From NCBI GenBank assembly GCA_963402885.1, contig OY727099.1, positions 27,113,001-27,177,000 of the forward strand: a stretch of 64,000 nucleotides of DNA. Direction: 5' to 3'. The notes below the pieces were generated by a model that searched no databases, was not told the origin of the DNA, and was given only the letters and a program-made list of their open reading frames with translations. Below, piece after piece: positions 37,001-47,802 of the stretch; the first letter of the stretch is position 1; each line of letters begins with the position of its first letter. Made by a program: the position numbers and the translations under genes. This DNA comes from Antedon bifida (taxonomy: Eukaryota; Echinodermata; Crinoidea; Comatulida; Antedonidae).

Positions 37001-40000
37001 GAGTGTCTCCTTTTAATAAATGACTCTTTAAATTTAAAATGTTGTACCTATTTCCAAGATCTTCTTTAAGCTCAGCTGCGATGTACTTAGCGAACAGTCT
37101 TTGTGCTTTCTGTGGCTGGTATATCTCCAAAAACTCTTTCACTTCCCAAATTCTTAAGTCAGAATCCACAAGCCTTTCTACCAATTTCTCTTCACTGTCA
37201 ATCAATCTAAAAGATTACATTTTCACATTAAATAAATATTTCTGGTTGTAGAAAGAGAAATCTATTACTTGATCAACAATATGATATGGGCGACTACTTT
37301 AAATTTCGGAAAATATGTTGTTCTTACGTCAAAATCCTGTAGACATCTTTGTAATGCTTGCGTTGTTGTATTTCTCTTTTCTCACATAAAGTACTTTTAC
37401 AGTTACAATCTTGCTTCTCCCCAAAAGAATCTTAAAACACAAACAATAGGGTAAACTATGAATACAGTGATCAATATTATAACATAACTGAATAATCTAC
37501 AAAACAAATTAAACACATTTCTATTCCTGTTTTACTATTAAAATACTGCAGTTAGAAGTTTACAGAATAAATCAAATAATAGAATATTATATTACTACTA
37601 ACCAGCAAATAGATTGCATATTTCACTGTAAGTCTTCTGCCTTGAACCTTGCCATGAACTCATCACAACTCTAATTCGATTAATGTCCAAAAAATGTGAG
37701 AATTGTCTAATAAATCTTGCTGCTTTCACGTCTAACGTCTCTCCAGAACATTCAGATGATTTGGAGGCAGAACAATCTGCTGTTTCAAATGCTAGTGATG
37801 GATTCTGATTGGTTGCTGATATTTCATTTGATTGGTTGAGATTTAAATGTTTAAGATCTGGAAACAATTGAATCTCAAAGCACATCATAAGTAGCTCAGA
37901 TGCATGATCATGGAGAGAGTCTCTCAATGGGAAATCCAAAGAACTGCCAACATTATGATCAGTAATTATATCAAGATTTGAAAGTGCTGCATCACCGTCT
38001 GTTTCTTCTTGTAAGTGATTCTCGCATTTAGTCTGCATATTTTCTGTAACTAACTTCACTACCTCATTTTCTTGGCTCTGCTCACTCTCTTTAGGAAGAC
38101 TTGTTTTGTCTTCTTCTGGTAGTTGATTGTCACTTTCAATCGATTCATTTTCTTTTACTGCCTGTACCAAATTATCATGTTCAACCGACTCAATTTTACT
38201 GTCAAGGATCGTTTGGTCTTCAGTTTGTGTGTGATTTTCTGTAAGCTCATTTTCTTCATCAACACACGTTACCTCTGGTTTAAAATGCTGATTATTTTCA
38301 TAAGCTGTTTGCAGGTCCAACAACCATTGCTCTAACACTTCACGGCACATATTAATATCGTAGAGTATTAGAGGATGCTGTAATTTTATCCTTTGAAACA
38401 AAAATAAAGTTATGATGGTTTGATAAAGATATTAAAGATTAATGACTTCACATATCACATTAAACATACAAGACAGCCTGTAAAACGTAAAGCAATCAAT
38501 CGTACCTGTATTTGGATTTAACCTTTAAAATCCACAAAAAGGTAATTTAAAACTTGAATGGTTACTTCATAGGCCTAATTAATCATACAACGTACATACC
38601 CTAGAATTATAAACTTATAAAAGTAATTTCTCATGTTTTTAAATCTATTGTAGGAATTTTAAAAGAAGAGGAGAGATTCCAACCTTGTAGAGATGGTAGC
38701 TTCTTCAAATGGTGAATAGTTTTCTGAGGTTTCACACGCTTTCACCAAAATGTCACCTGTGTCAGTTACGTCCATTGGTGCTACAGGTGAAACTTGACCT
38801 GATGATGACATCATTTCATCCTCAACTGTGATTGGTGATTTCTTATTAGAGTCAAGTTTAGCTTTTACAAATTCTTTTGTTTTTGAGTAAGTTGAGCTGA
38901 GGCTGGAATGTACAAATACCTAATTAGTTTAATAAAACTTCCTAATGGGATTTATAATCCCATAAATACAAAAATATTTCAATTACAAGTTAGTTTTACT
39001 TTTCTAATTATAGTTTTTCAAATTGCTTTAAGCTCTGTCTACACTATCAAACTAGTTTGACAAAAAAAGTGTGATGTGCCCAAATATGGTAGTGATGTGC
39101 CCAAATATGGTAGTGATAATATGACATGATCATGTCCATATATGGCCATTTTTTTGTCACATAAAGTTTGTGAACAGAGCTTTAGAATTGCTTACCTAAC
39201 TTTGACAGCTGCAAACGGAATTGAAATCTGACGTTGCCCCGAACCTTTTGTTTCATCTGACTCAAAAAGCTTTTCAAAGAGTGGGCTAGTTGATCTTCTT
39301 GACGGAGACTTGTTTGATAAATTCAAATTAATTGGTCGTGGCTTCAGTGGCTCATCTGCTTTCTTATCTTCAACTTTACTTACTTTATCTTTTGATTTTT
39401 TCACTTCACCTGAAAGAAAATATTAAACTAACATGTTCAAGTGGTTTAAAAATTAGCTACAGTATTACCAAAATGTTGTTAAAAAGTCGTAATACATATT
39501 AAGGGCTTTTTATTAGCAAAATTATACTATGCAAAAGGTTGAACGAACTATTATTGCTGATTCCCATAAAATGTTTCTGAAACAATGTACTTATTAAGAT
39601 AGTAATTTAGAAGGAGTACCATTTCCTTGTTAATTAACAACCTTGATGAGACAAATTAACTTGAGAAAACAAGAATGAAACATTACCAATTTCCGCTACT
39701 CTGCTTTTAGTTTTACTCTTCTTTTTTCTAAGTTTTCTTGAAGGTTTTGGACTTGTAGACTCATAATTAGACATCGATTTACTTCTTTCAATTATTGTCC
39801 TTTTGTCATGGTTACTTGAACCTGAGAAGCTTTCAGTCCTTCGCATCACAGGTTCATATGCACATTCAGCAAACGAATCACTTTTCTCGTTTTCATTTAA
39901 ATCTACAGTAACATTCTCAGTTTCGTTTCTGTCTCCAGTTTCGTTTCTGTCTTCAGTTTCATTTACAGAATGAGCAGTAACTATGACGAGAGGAGTTTTC

Positions 40001-43000
40001 GATAATACCACATCACAAAAATCATCTACAATCAATTGTTCATCGCTAGACTGTTTTGCTATGTCTGCAATTATGTTTGTTTCGGCAATTATCGTATTGT
40101 GACTTTTTGCAAGTTCTGGTGATGTTGGTTTAAATTCAATATCATCGTGTTGAATATCTGTGGACCTTGGGCAATCTTCTCCATTGATACTTTGATTGAT
40201 ACTAACTGTTTCTTGATTTTCAGCAGAAATCACACCACCTACTCTGCTCTTCTCACATTTAGTTTGTGCTGCACTTTCACTATCCTCATGGCTTGAAAGA
40301 CATTTCTGGAAATTTTCTTCGGTTAATTCAACATTTTGTTGCGTAATCAAATCTTTCTTAAAATCATCTTCACATACTTGAGATATACTTGGGGTCACTG
40401 CTGAGCCTCCATTAAGTTGTTGCTTAGTTTCAACACTAAGTTCATTATGATTACACTCTTTTGTATCATTAAGTACATTATCAACAAGATTTGGGGAAGC
40501 AGGAAGGGAATGGTCTTCACTCATACTGGAACTTTGCAGCATTCTCTCCAACGATTCCTCACTACTTCTACGACTTTTAACGAGGTAGATCCCCGACTCC
40601 AATCGTACACTCTCAGCAGACTCAATGCTACTTCTTCTACTACTCGATCCAGAATGTCCCTCTTCCATAATGAATTGCTCTACTTGGTAAATGACATCAT
40701 CTAGAGAGCCAATCAAATCTTCCGTCTTTTCAAGTTTGGTTAAATTTTCTTTGATGTCTTTTAGAAAGTTAACGGAGACAAGTCTTTTTGATTTTATTGT
40801 GGTGAGGTTTTCTGAGAACTGGTGACAAACGGAAGCACAGAGTTTCCAAGCTTTTTTGATGAACAGTCGCACGATACATCGTTCAATCGTCAAAAACGAC
40901 AGTTTATTTATCCTGCTTTGGTTGTCTAGGTAGTAAATTTCAGATTTATAACTAGACAGGTACTGTATACCTTAAAAAAAAACAACAAACATGGGTAAAA
41001 AATACAATATTGTAATTGTAGAGAGCTAATGGATGACATAATGTTTATAAATGCAATACATTGAGATTTACTCACTTTTAAGCTCGGTCTACACGATGAA
41101 ACTTTATGCGACAAGAAATGTGATGTGCCCATATGGACATGATGATGTCATATCACTACCATACTTAAGCGTATCACTACCATATTTGAGCACATGAAAC
41201 TTTTTTGTCAAACTAGTTTGATAGTGTAGACAGAGCTTTAGGAAATATGTGGGATACAGCTCAGTGATGGATCTAGGAATTAGAAATGATTGGAGGGCAA
41301 ACGTCCAGAAAGGTCCTACAAATGAGGGCCTGAACCTAATGTATATACCAGGTATTCTAATTTTAGGAGTAGGAGTATTAGTATACCAAGTATACCAACT
41401 TTATTCACATCATCATACATAAATAATACAATACAATACAGTATGTATGGGTGTGTGAAAAGGAGCCAAAAAGTAAGTAAACTGAATTTATTATAATTAA
41501 AGCCCTAACTGGAAAAGAATGTTTAATTTGGATGGCATACCTGCAGGTGGCCGTGACCAAAGCACTACCTTACCAGTGCTAGTATCCAGGAAATAGATGG
41601 CTTTCTCATTCCATGACATTATGAACTGTTCACTGCCAAGAGAAATAAATTTTACATATTCATATTTTTCATGATAAATTTAGGTTTTACATAATAATAA
41701 TAACTTCATTCGATTCTCATTTTAATTTAATCTGCTTAGGAAACGCATCAAATTCAGTATACTTACACTTTTAGCAAACATGGGAAATTGAGTGCCTGGG
41801 GTGGATGATGATCATCAGTTTCTGGGTATCGCTCATCCTCTCTAACAAAAAGGAAAATTATAATAGAATTAAATCAAGTTCATTGAAAGAATGATGGATA
41901 ATCCAATATATAAATTAAATAGTTTATTATTTATTCTTTATACTGGGTAGCCTCTTCAGTCAAAGACTGTTCTTCCAGAGGGCGCAGTGTATAGTACTAT
42001 GATGAATTCGTGACAGTGGCTGTGTGTACTAGTACACCAGGTAACCCACTACTCGTCTCGAAAGATGTACTAGGTTCTTTAAAGTGCACATGGTAATTCA
42101 AAATAAGTAAGATATTACTAGCAAACGTTATAAACTTACTGAAAATGAATGATTGCTAGGTCAGGTATTGCAAGTTGTCGTTTAAACTGGTGTGTCGCAA
42201 CAACCTCCCCCTTCAAATTAGCCTGCACAATAAGTATACAAAAATTGAAATAAATTATTGTGATTTATTTAGTATTTATTATTAGTACTAGGAATTTAAT
42301 GCTAACCAAACTTACAGACTGTGTTACCATGTATGCATAAAACAAAGTTAACCAATGTAACGTTATATCACATAGGTTTGAGCGCATCAGAACAAGTTAA
42401 AACATATTTACGAGGTTGGTTCATATAAATATAAATGCAAACCTCCCAAAGTCTTGATCCTGGACGCGCCGAGTAAATGACAACATCCTCTGGGTCTCTA
42501 CTCTTTAAATAGAAACAAGCGCCATACTGACCATCTCTAAAAAAAGAAAAAGATGTATATAAATCATTACATGACAATGATACAGAAAGAGTGGTCAGAG
42601 TTCAAATGAAGGGGGTCAGAGTTCAAAAAGAAAGTGGTTTATGCTTCAGGATTGGTATACAGCCTGTTATATAACTAAAGGTGTTCATATTAAAATTGTT
42701 TAATTAAAATGCAAAATATCTCACCTTAGTTTTTTGCCAACAGAGTAAAACTGCTGCCTAAAAAACAATAACAAATACAAGTTAATTAAAAAAACAATAA
42801 AAATAGATTAGCTGACTAAATAATAAATAATATTTTCTTGATATAGAAGTTACTTTACATTCATCAAGATCGATACAGAATATACTGTATATTATTGTAT
42901 GTATTTTTTTATTTTATATAAAAAATTATTGTCTCTATTTTCAAAATTTCATTAGACTAATATTTTATTCTATTTTATAAAACACATTTTGAAGAGACAA

Positions 43001-46000
43001 TTAAATGTTATAATTAGCATTTGTTGATTTTAAAGAGATGAATAATGTACGAGTAATGTTTTAAAGTAACAAATAATGACGTACCTGTTTATATCAAACA
43101 ATATGGTTTTTACCATATTTTAATACAGTAATAGTAACATATTCCAATATATTAGCATAATATTCTTTACAAAAACTGTTTACACTGGCGTACTGTATTT
43201 GACCTTTAAGTATTCTTAGTTACCTTTTAATATTGCAAATATGACATTTATTGTGCGACGAGACGAGTAAGAAGTCTTTAATGAAATCAAGTTGAACAAT
43301 TGCTGAATCCAAGCTGACAATAGGAGCCGTTGGTAGTTGTAAAAGTCCAGACACCTACAAAATCAAAATATCAAATTACACTCATTGATCTACTGGATCA
43401 TTCTTGAGAAAGTTTGTCTTTGAGTTCTTTTGAATTCTTTTGAGTATTGATTGATGAATTGATTGATTGCAATCAATATCAATCAATCGAAACTCCCTGG
43501 TTAAAGCAACTTACTTACCTTTCTGCTGTACACATTAGTTAAAGTAACTTTTCCCTTATTGTCCCCTGAATATAGTCTCTGGCTGGTATCATTCCATTGT
43601 AGACATGTGATGTTGGATCCTTTATGGGCGAATGATGTCATCAACAATTCTGGTTTCTTTCGGTTCACAACATTTAGTTGCCAGATGATGATATAGCCAT
43701 TACTTTAAACAAAAACAAAGAGGAGACTTTTATAATAATATTTAAACACACACAAACTTTCAAACATCATTCGGTAGTTCTAAAAAAACATTTAGTTGCT
43801 AGATGATGACATAGGCATTACTTTAAACAAAAACAAAGAGGAGACTAATAATATTTTAAATGCACACAAACTTTCAAACATCATTTAGTAGTTTTAAAAA
43901 CATTGTGTTGACAGATGATGATACAGTTATGTATTGTATTCTCTATATTTAAAGATGTATTGTCCCCCAAAAACATGAAAAATGAAGAATAATTAAGTCA
44001 GACTTTGGATATGTTATTTTGTAGTTTTGATAAAGTTAATCACTTCCATAGAAAAGAAAAACGAAAAAAAAAACTGTTTTCACTTATAAAATGACAAAAT
44101 AAATGGTTAAATTCAACCAAAAATCCATTGGATGGCAGCCAATTTGACCATTTTTTGCTTTAAATTGGATTTTTTTCAGGTAAATACATTTTTTTTTGAT
44201 CCAATTTTTGGTCAAAGTGGATAACTATTATGTTACATTAAAATGGAATATTCAACAATTTTTTTTTAAATTATTTTTTCAGGCGGACAATACATCTTTA
44301 AGGTTAGGCATATATTTTTAAGAGGTATTTTTTAATAGAAACTTAAAATACTTTGTTGTGTCCTGAATGTGTCCCCTGAAGTTTAGATATGTACCTTTTT
44401 GAAGATGTATTTTTTATACAATTGAAACTTAAAACACTTTGTTGTGTCCTAAATAGAGGTGTTCCAAAGGGCAGGTTTTACTGCATTCTGTAGATCATTA
44501 TTATACTTTCTACTCTCTAGACTAGACCCTTCTTTTGTTGTACAAATATTGCTGTAAGTCGGAATGAATAGTTTTCCTTTAATAATATTACTGGTATGAC
44601 AAGTTATGTCAATACATGATGGTATTATGATACAACTGTCACCAACAATTACTAGCACACTAGTGGTCTATATTGGTTATATTTTATTTACAATTATCCA
44701 TTAATATAATACAAACAAAATAAACAATATGTCAATGTATTCAAGAAGATCGAGAATTTAGAAATGAAAGGAAATCTTTACTTTCAAAACAATATTACCA
44801 AAATTTTACTAGACAAACAACAAATTTTTTTTTAAAAGTTGTTATTATTTTCTTATTATACTCTACACTTAATAATCTTCATATTAACTGTGTAACGGCA
44901 TAGCTTGGTATGATAAAGTCAATTGTTGCATTGTTTCAATGATGTGTCCAAATTCAACATAGGGAGTTTGGATATTAGAGAAAATTAACTGATTTCTCCA
45001 TGATTGGGGTTAAAGACTTGTATAACTTTAAAAAGGGTTGGGTTCATTCACACACAACACTACTAACTTACTTACATTATGTTAACACACTTATACTACT
45101 AGGTTCACTCAACAGGAAACGATAATTTGAAAGCAAATATTATTAGGAAATAATTAACTTACTTGGTAGATAAGCCAACAAGATTATCATCTGGTGCAAA
45201 TTTCACATGGGTTACTGAGCCCTCCTATAAAACAAGTAATTATTAAGCTCTGTCTACACTATCAAACTTTATGTGACTAAGCATATGCACCCATATAGGT
45301 ATGGACATGATGATATCATATCACTACAATATTTGAACACATTTATACACTTTTTTTGTCAAACTACTTTGATAGTGTAGACAGAGCTTTAGAAAACATT
45401 ATAAATGTTAGTTTTATTCAGTTCATTCAACATAAGAAATAACTTGTATCAGTAACTTAATGATACACTACTCGGAATTAATATCTGCAAATTTTATGAT
45501 GAAATAAATATTATAAATTGATAAAAGTAATACATTACAGTACAAGAGAGAGTTTCAAATTTAACCTGAATATAACAAATACATTGGTAGAATTATGACG
45601 TCATCAATAACATTATATTAATATTGATAAAACATAATGCAAATATAGTTGCTTTTTTGGCATTCAAGTAGCATGGTATAAACTGGAATCTTGAATAAAC
45701 ACCGGTAGTGAAGTCAACTGATAGTTACTATAATGTATCCGTCAATGACCAAGTATCCTTAGAAGAAGACGGCCAGTAAGAACAGAAATAAGAGCACAAT
45801 TTTTTTATTATGAAACAACTAACCTTGTTTACTATAACTTGTAAGTATTTGTGAGTATCTCTTTGAAAAATATAAAGTCCACCAGAGGTAGCACCAAATG
45901 CAATAAAACGTTTTGACAAGGCCACACATGTGTACTGAAAATCAACCATAGAATATATTAACCAAAATAATTTTTTTTCTCAAAAATCTCATTCTTTTAC

Positions 46001-46543
46001 CTTTAATATCTTACAAACATTTTATTTAGAATGTTGCAGTGTATATACATTTTATACCCAAATATATATACAACTCCCAGTGGTATGTGAATGTTATACT
46101 TATATGGTTGAATGCAATACAGATAAATCTCAGTAAATCTCTGTCTACACTATCAAACTAGTTTGACAAAAAAGTGTGATGTGCCCAAAAAAGGTAGTGA
46201 TATGCTTAAATATGGTAGCGATATGACATCATCATGTCCATATATGGGTACATCACATTTTTTTGTCACATAAAGTTTGATAGTGTAGACAAGGCTTTAT
46301 TTAGAAATGTTACAGTGTGCTTACAACTTTTACACCCCAATATACACAACTGCCAGTGGTATGTGAAAGTTATATGATTTCAATAGATAAATTTCAGTAA
46401 TTGATACTAAAAGATAATGAGTTTACTTTAATCCTGTCTGTAGCCTTGATGGGAAGGAGGAGTTCTTCTGTTTTTCCATTGTCAAGAAGTAAATGGCTGG
46501 CACTCCAATTCATTCCGTTTGATTGGCCTAGTGGTTCTGACAT
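34004..46543 (-). CDS. HPS5: HPS5, BLOC-2 subunit, complete, with an extra C-terminal RING-H2-like motif
   Basis: HPS5 forms BLOC-2 with HPS3 and HPS6 and directs cargo to lysosome-related organelles. 24 coding exons: 46543-46427, 45934-45824, 45224-45163, 43702-43519, 43354-43224, 42757-42725, 42536-42443, 42222-42140, 41841-41767, 41632-41541, 40970-39687, 39409-39196, 38902-38684, 38390-37603, 37430-37328, 37206-37048, 36662-36543, 35893-35792, 35703-35603, 35273-34928, 34816-34675, 34569-34484, 34306-34230, 34074-34004. Total 4,794 nt, 1,597 aa (human 1,129). Residues 1-340 form the beta-propeller (DGQYGACF, YSARPGSRLWE, IERCIVRLF match human). About 400-1160 is a Ser/Glu-rich, probably disordered expansion with the conserved SSRRSSIES/SGIYLV block. 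The C-terminal half is helical and includes MLEKVDSYLWSKR, where human HPS5 nearly ends. Here the chain continues to a C-x2-C-x19-C-x-H-x2-H-x2-C-x5-C-x2-C motif at residues 1551-1591. Confidence 0.93.
36155..36240. repeat. dispersed repeat, copy 1 (TACTGGGTAACCTCTTCAGT family)
   Basis: It shares about 60-80 bp with 41935-42025 (TACTGGGTARCCTCTTCAGT, AGACTG, CCAGAGGGC, CAGTGGCTGTG). Both copies are in HPS5 introns. The family is not identified. Confidence 0.65.
36477..36528. repeat. near-perfect hairpin next to an HPS5 splice donor
   Basis: Two 23-bp arms (TTCAATCATGGAGGGATTAT... and its complement, one mismatch) flank a 6-nt loop, TTATTC. In the HPS5 transcript the hairpin starts about 14 nt after the exon 36662-36543 boundary. 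Confidence 0.9.
36751..36970. repeat. 20-bp minisatellite, 11 units
   Basis: Eleven copies of CTGAATAGAGAGGGGTTGAA, identical except for one G variant at 36791-36800, lie in the HPS5 intron between exons 37206-37048 and 36662-36543. On the minus strand the array has no stop codon in any frame. Confidence 0.95.
39028..39184. mobile_element. palindromic MITE, family A, copy 5
   Basis: Ends are TTAAGCTCTGTCTACACTAT and AACAGAGCTTTA. The internal GATGTGCCCAAATATGGTAG is duplicated. The element stops about 11 bp from the end of HPS5 exon 39409-39196, just past its GTAAGC donor. Confidence 0.85.
41078..41240. mobile_element. palindromic MITE, family A, copy 6
   Basis: Ends are TTAAGCTCGGTCTACACGAT and ATAGTGTAGACAGAGCTTTA, with a partly duplicated ATCACTACCATA core. 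It is intronic, just 5' (in transcript terms) of the large HPS5 exon 40970-39687. Confidence 0.85.
41935..42025. repeat. dispersed repeat, copy 2 (TACTGGGTAGCCTCTTCAGT family)
   Basis: Homologous to 36155-36240 in the same orientation. It lies in an HPS5 intron. Confidence 0.65.
43740..43925. repeat. tandem duplication containing the start of HPS5 exon 43702-43519
   Basis: A unit of about 120 bp comprising the first bases of the exon, its acceptor and upstream intron is repeated at about 43790-43890, with a third partial trace at 43895-43925. The copied exon start preserves the GTTTAAAG acceptor but carries an in-frame TAG in place of the exon's Trp codon. Confidence 0.85.
43953..44297. mobile_element. 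345-bp TTAA-flanked MITE
   Basis: Termini AGATGTATTGTCC and GGACAATACATCT are perfect inverted repeats, directly flanked by TTAA on both sides (43949-43952, 44298-44301). There is no coding capacity. The TTAA target and small size suggest a non-autonomous piggyBac- or Sola3-type element. It is in HPS5 intron 3. Confidence 0.8.
45243..45391. mobile_element. palindromic MITE, family A, copy 7
   Basis: Ends are TTAAGCTCTGTCTACACTAT and ATAGTGTAGACAGAGCTTTA. In transcript orientation it ends only about 17 nt upstream of the HPS5 exon 45224-45163 acceptor, so any distant branch point would lie inside the element. Confidence 0.87.
45672..45775. repeat. dispersed repeat of about 105 bp, copy 1
   Basis: It shares GTAGTGAAGTCAACTGATA-like sequence, the GTCAATGAC block and CTTAGAAGAAGACGG with 62553-62646, where a copy abuts the 3' end of the retrotransposon. 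The family is unidentified. Confidence 0.75.
46024..46400. repeat. about 105-bp direct duplication split by MITE copy 8
   Basis: Segments 46024-46135 and 46298-46400 are homologous (both from ATTTAGAAATGTT... through CCCAGTGGTATGTGAA... to CAGTAA). The MITE sits exactly between them. Confidence 0.8.
46134..46299. mobile_element. palindromic MITE, family A, copy 8
   Basis: Ends are TAAATCTCTGTCTACACTAT and ATAGTGTAGACAAGGCTTTA, in reverse orientation relative to most copies (AAACTAGTTTGAC on the left, GTCACATAAAGTTTG on the right). It lies in the intron after the first HPS5 coding exon. Confidence 0.85.
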
Positions 46544-46586
46544 CGCATTGTTAAACTATACTGTACATTATTATTCTGGAACTTGG

Positions 46587-47492
46587 CTGTAAAAAAACAA
46601 GACACAAAATATGCAAGATTGTTTGATGTTTGTAACATTTGTTTGTAATTGTTTTACAACCACGCATACGGCAACTACGGAAGATGAAAGAAAGATTACA
46701 GTAGTTTTATGATATTTTTACTACTTGCCATGTTTTAACCTTTTATGATATTTTTGTATTTGTTGCATTTGTACTATCTAGTCGTACTGTCTCTATTTTA
46801 CCCATTTTATCATATTTTAGTATGTTGTTTATATGTGACAAGCAAGACAAATTTTGAGCCAGAGTTTTTGATAAAATAAAATAATTGAATTGAATATCTT
46901 TAAATTCTTCATTAAAAATAACACATATTTAAAAATAAAAGTCATTATGCCTAGGCCTAGATTTGTTTTCAAAATTAATTTCAATAATTTGAAATTTATA
47001 AAAAAAAGAATTTAAAAAAAAAAAGGTATAACTTTCATTTTTCAAGTTAAATATTCATCATATCATAATTGTTGTTAATTTTATTGATATATTAATTATT
47101 ATTATATTAATAATATAATGTATTCAAAATGATTAAATAATAATATAGGCCTATGTTACTGTCTTTTGTTAAGAAAGTTATTCGGTTTCATTTCAGCATT
47201 TGGGCCCAATTGCCTGGGAGAAAAATAACTCAACAAGTAGGCCTAGGCCTACTTCCTTCTTGCAACACTGAACTACTGTACCTACCTTCTTTACATTTGC
47301 TATGATAAACCCTATCCGGGCCTAGAAAGTAGAAGAGGACTGTACGTACGGTATGGGACGGGTATAAAAACGCACACAAAACTGTTTCAAATTGCCAGAC
47401 TTATTACCCTACATTACGTATAAATATAGGATAGTATCTTCCATACCGATAAACGAAAAAAACAATTAATTGATTACCAAATCACTACCTAC
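46587..47492 (-). other. probable HPS5 5' UTR intron
   Basis: The first coding exon is preceded by an acceptor, TTTTTTTACAG, at 46587-46588. A GCAG|GTAGGT donor is seen at 47493. Nothing coding lies between. It contains several GGCCTAGGCC-type palindromes. Confidence 0.5.
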
Positions 47493-47800
47493 CTGCATTA
47501 TGTACATCAAAGACTCTCTGATTTCAGAAACACAACTTTGTTGTTTTGCTGGTAATTGAGATCATGTGACTGAACAACCTTTGATCGTCCGTAAAATTGT
47601 GTTAGATAAGAAAAGATTAGCCAATCAGCGAACACAATTTTGTATTACTATACCATGATTGGTACATCTTCTAACAAGTTGTCTTTAACACGAATTATTC
47701 CCAGGGTCGTTGTGGTTCATTGCGTACGTACACAATCCCATCACCAGCATCAAAGATAGTGTTCACACGCCACCGCCGCACTATTACTTAATCACATCAG
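47493..47800. promoter_or_regulatory. divergent promoter of HPS5 (minus) and ethanolamine kinase (plus)
   Basis: A probable non-coding first exon of HPS5 ends at 47493, and the ethanolamine kinase ATG is at 47803, leaving a shared control region of roughly 150-200 bp. Two CCAAT boxes in opposite orientations lie in the middle: AGCCAATCAG at 47619-47628 and ATGATTGGTA at 47655-47664. TCATGTGA at 47562-47569, an M-box/MiT-TFE-type E box, sits on the HPS5 side. No TATA box is seen. Function is inferred from arrangement only. Confidence 0.6.
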
Positions 47801-47802
47801 AC

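Noticed and set aside
43449-43493. TTGATTGAT/ATCAATCAA palindrome as a regulatory hairpin
   Set aside because: A low-complexity GATT repeat in an HPS5 intron; simple-sequence origin is sufficient.
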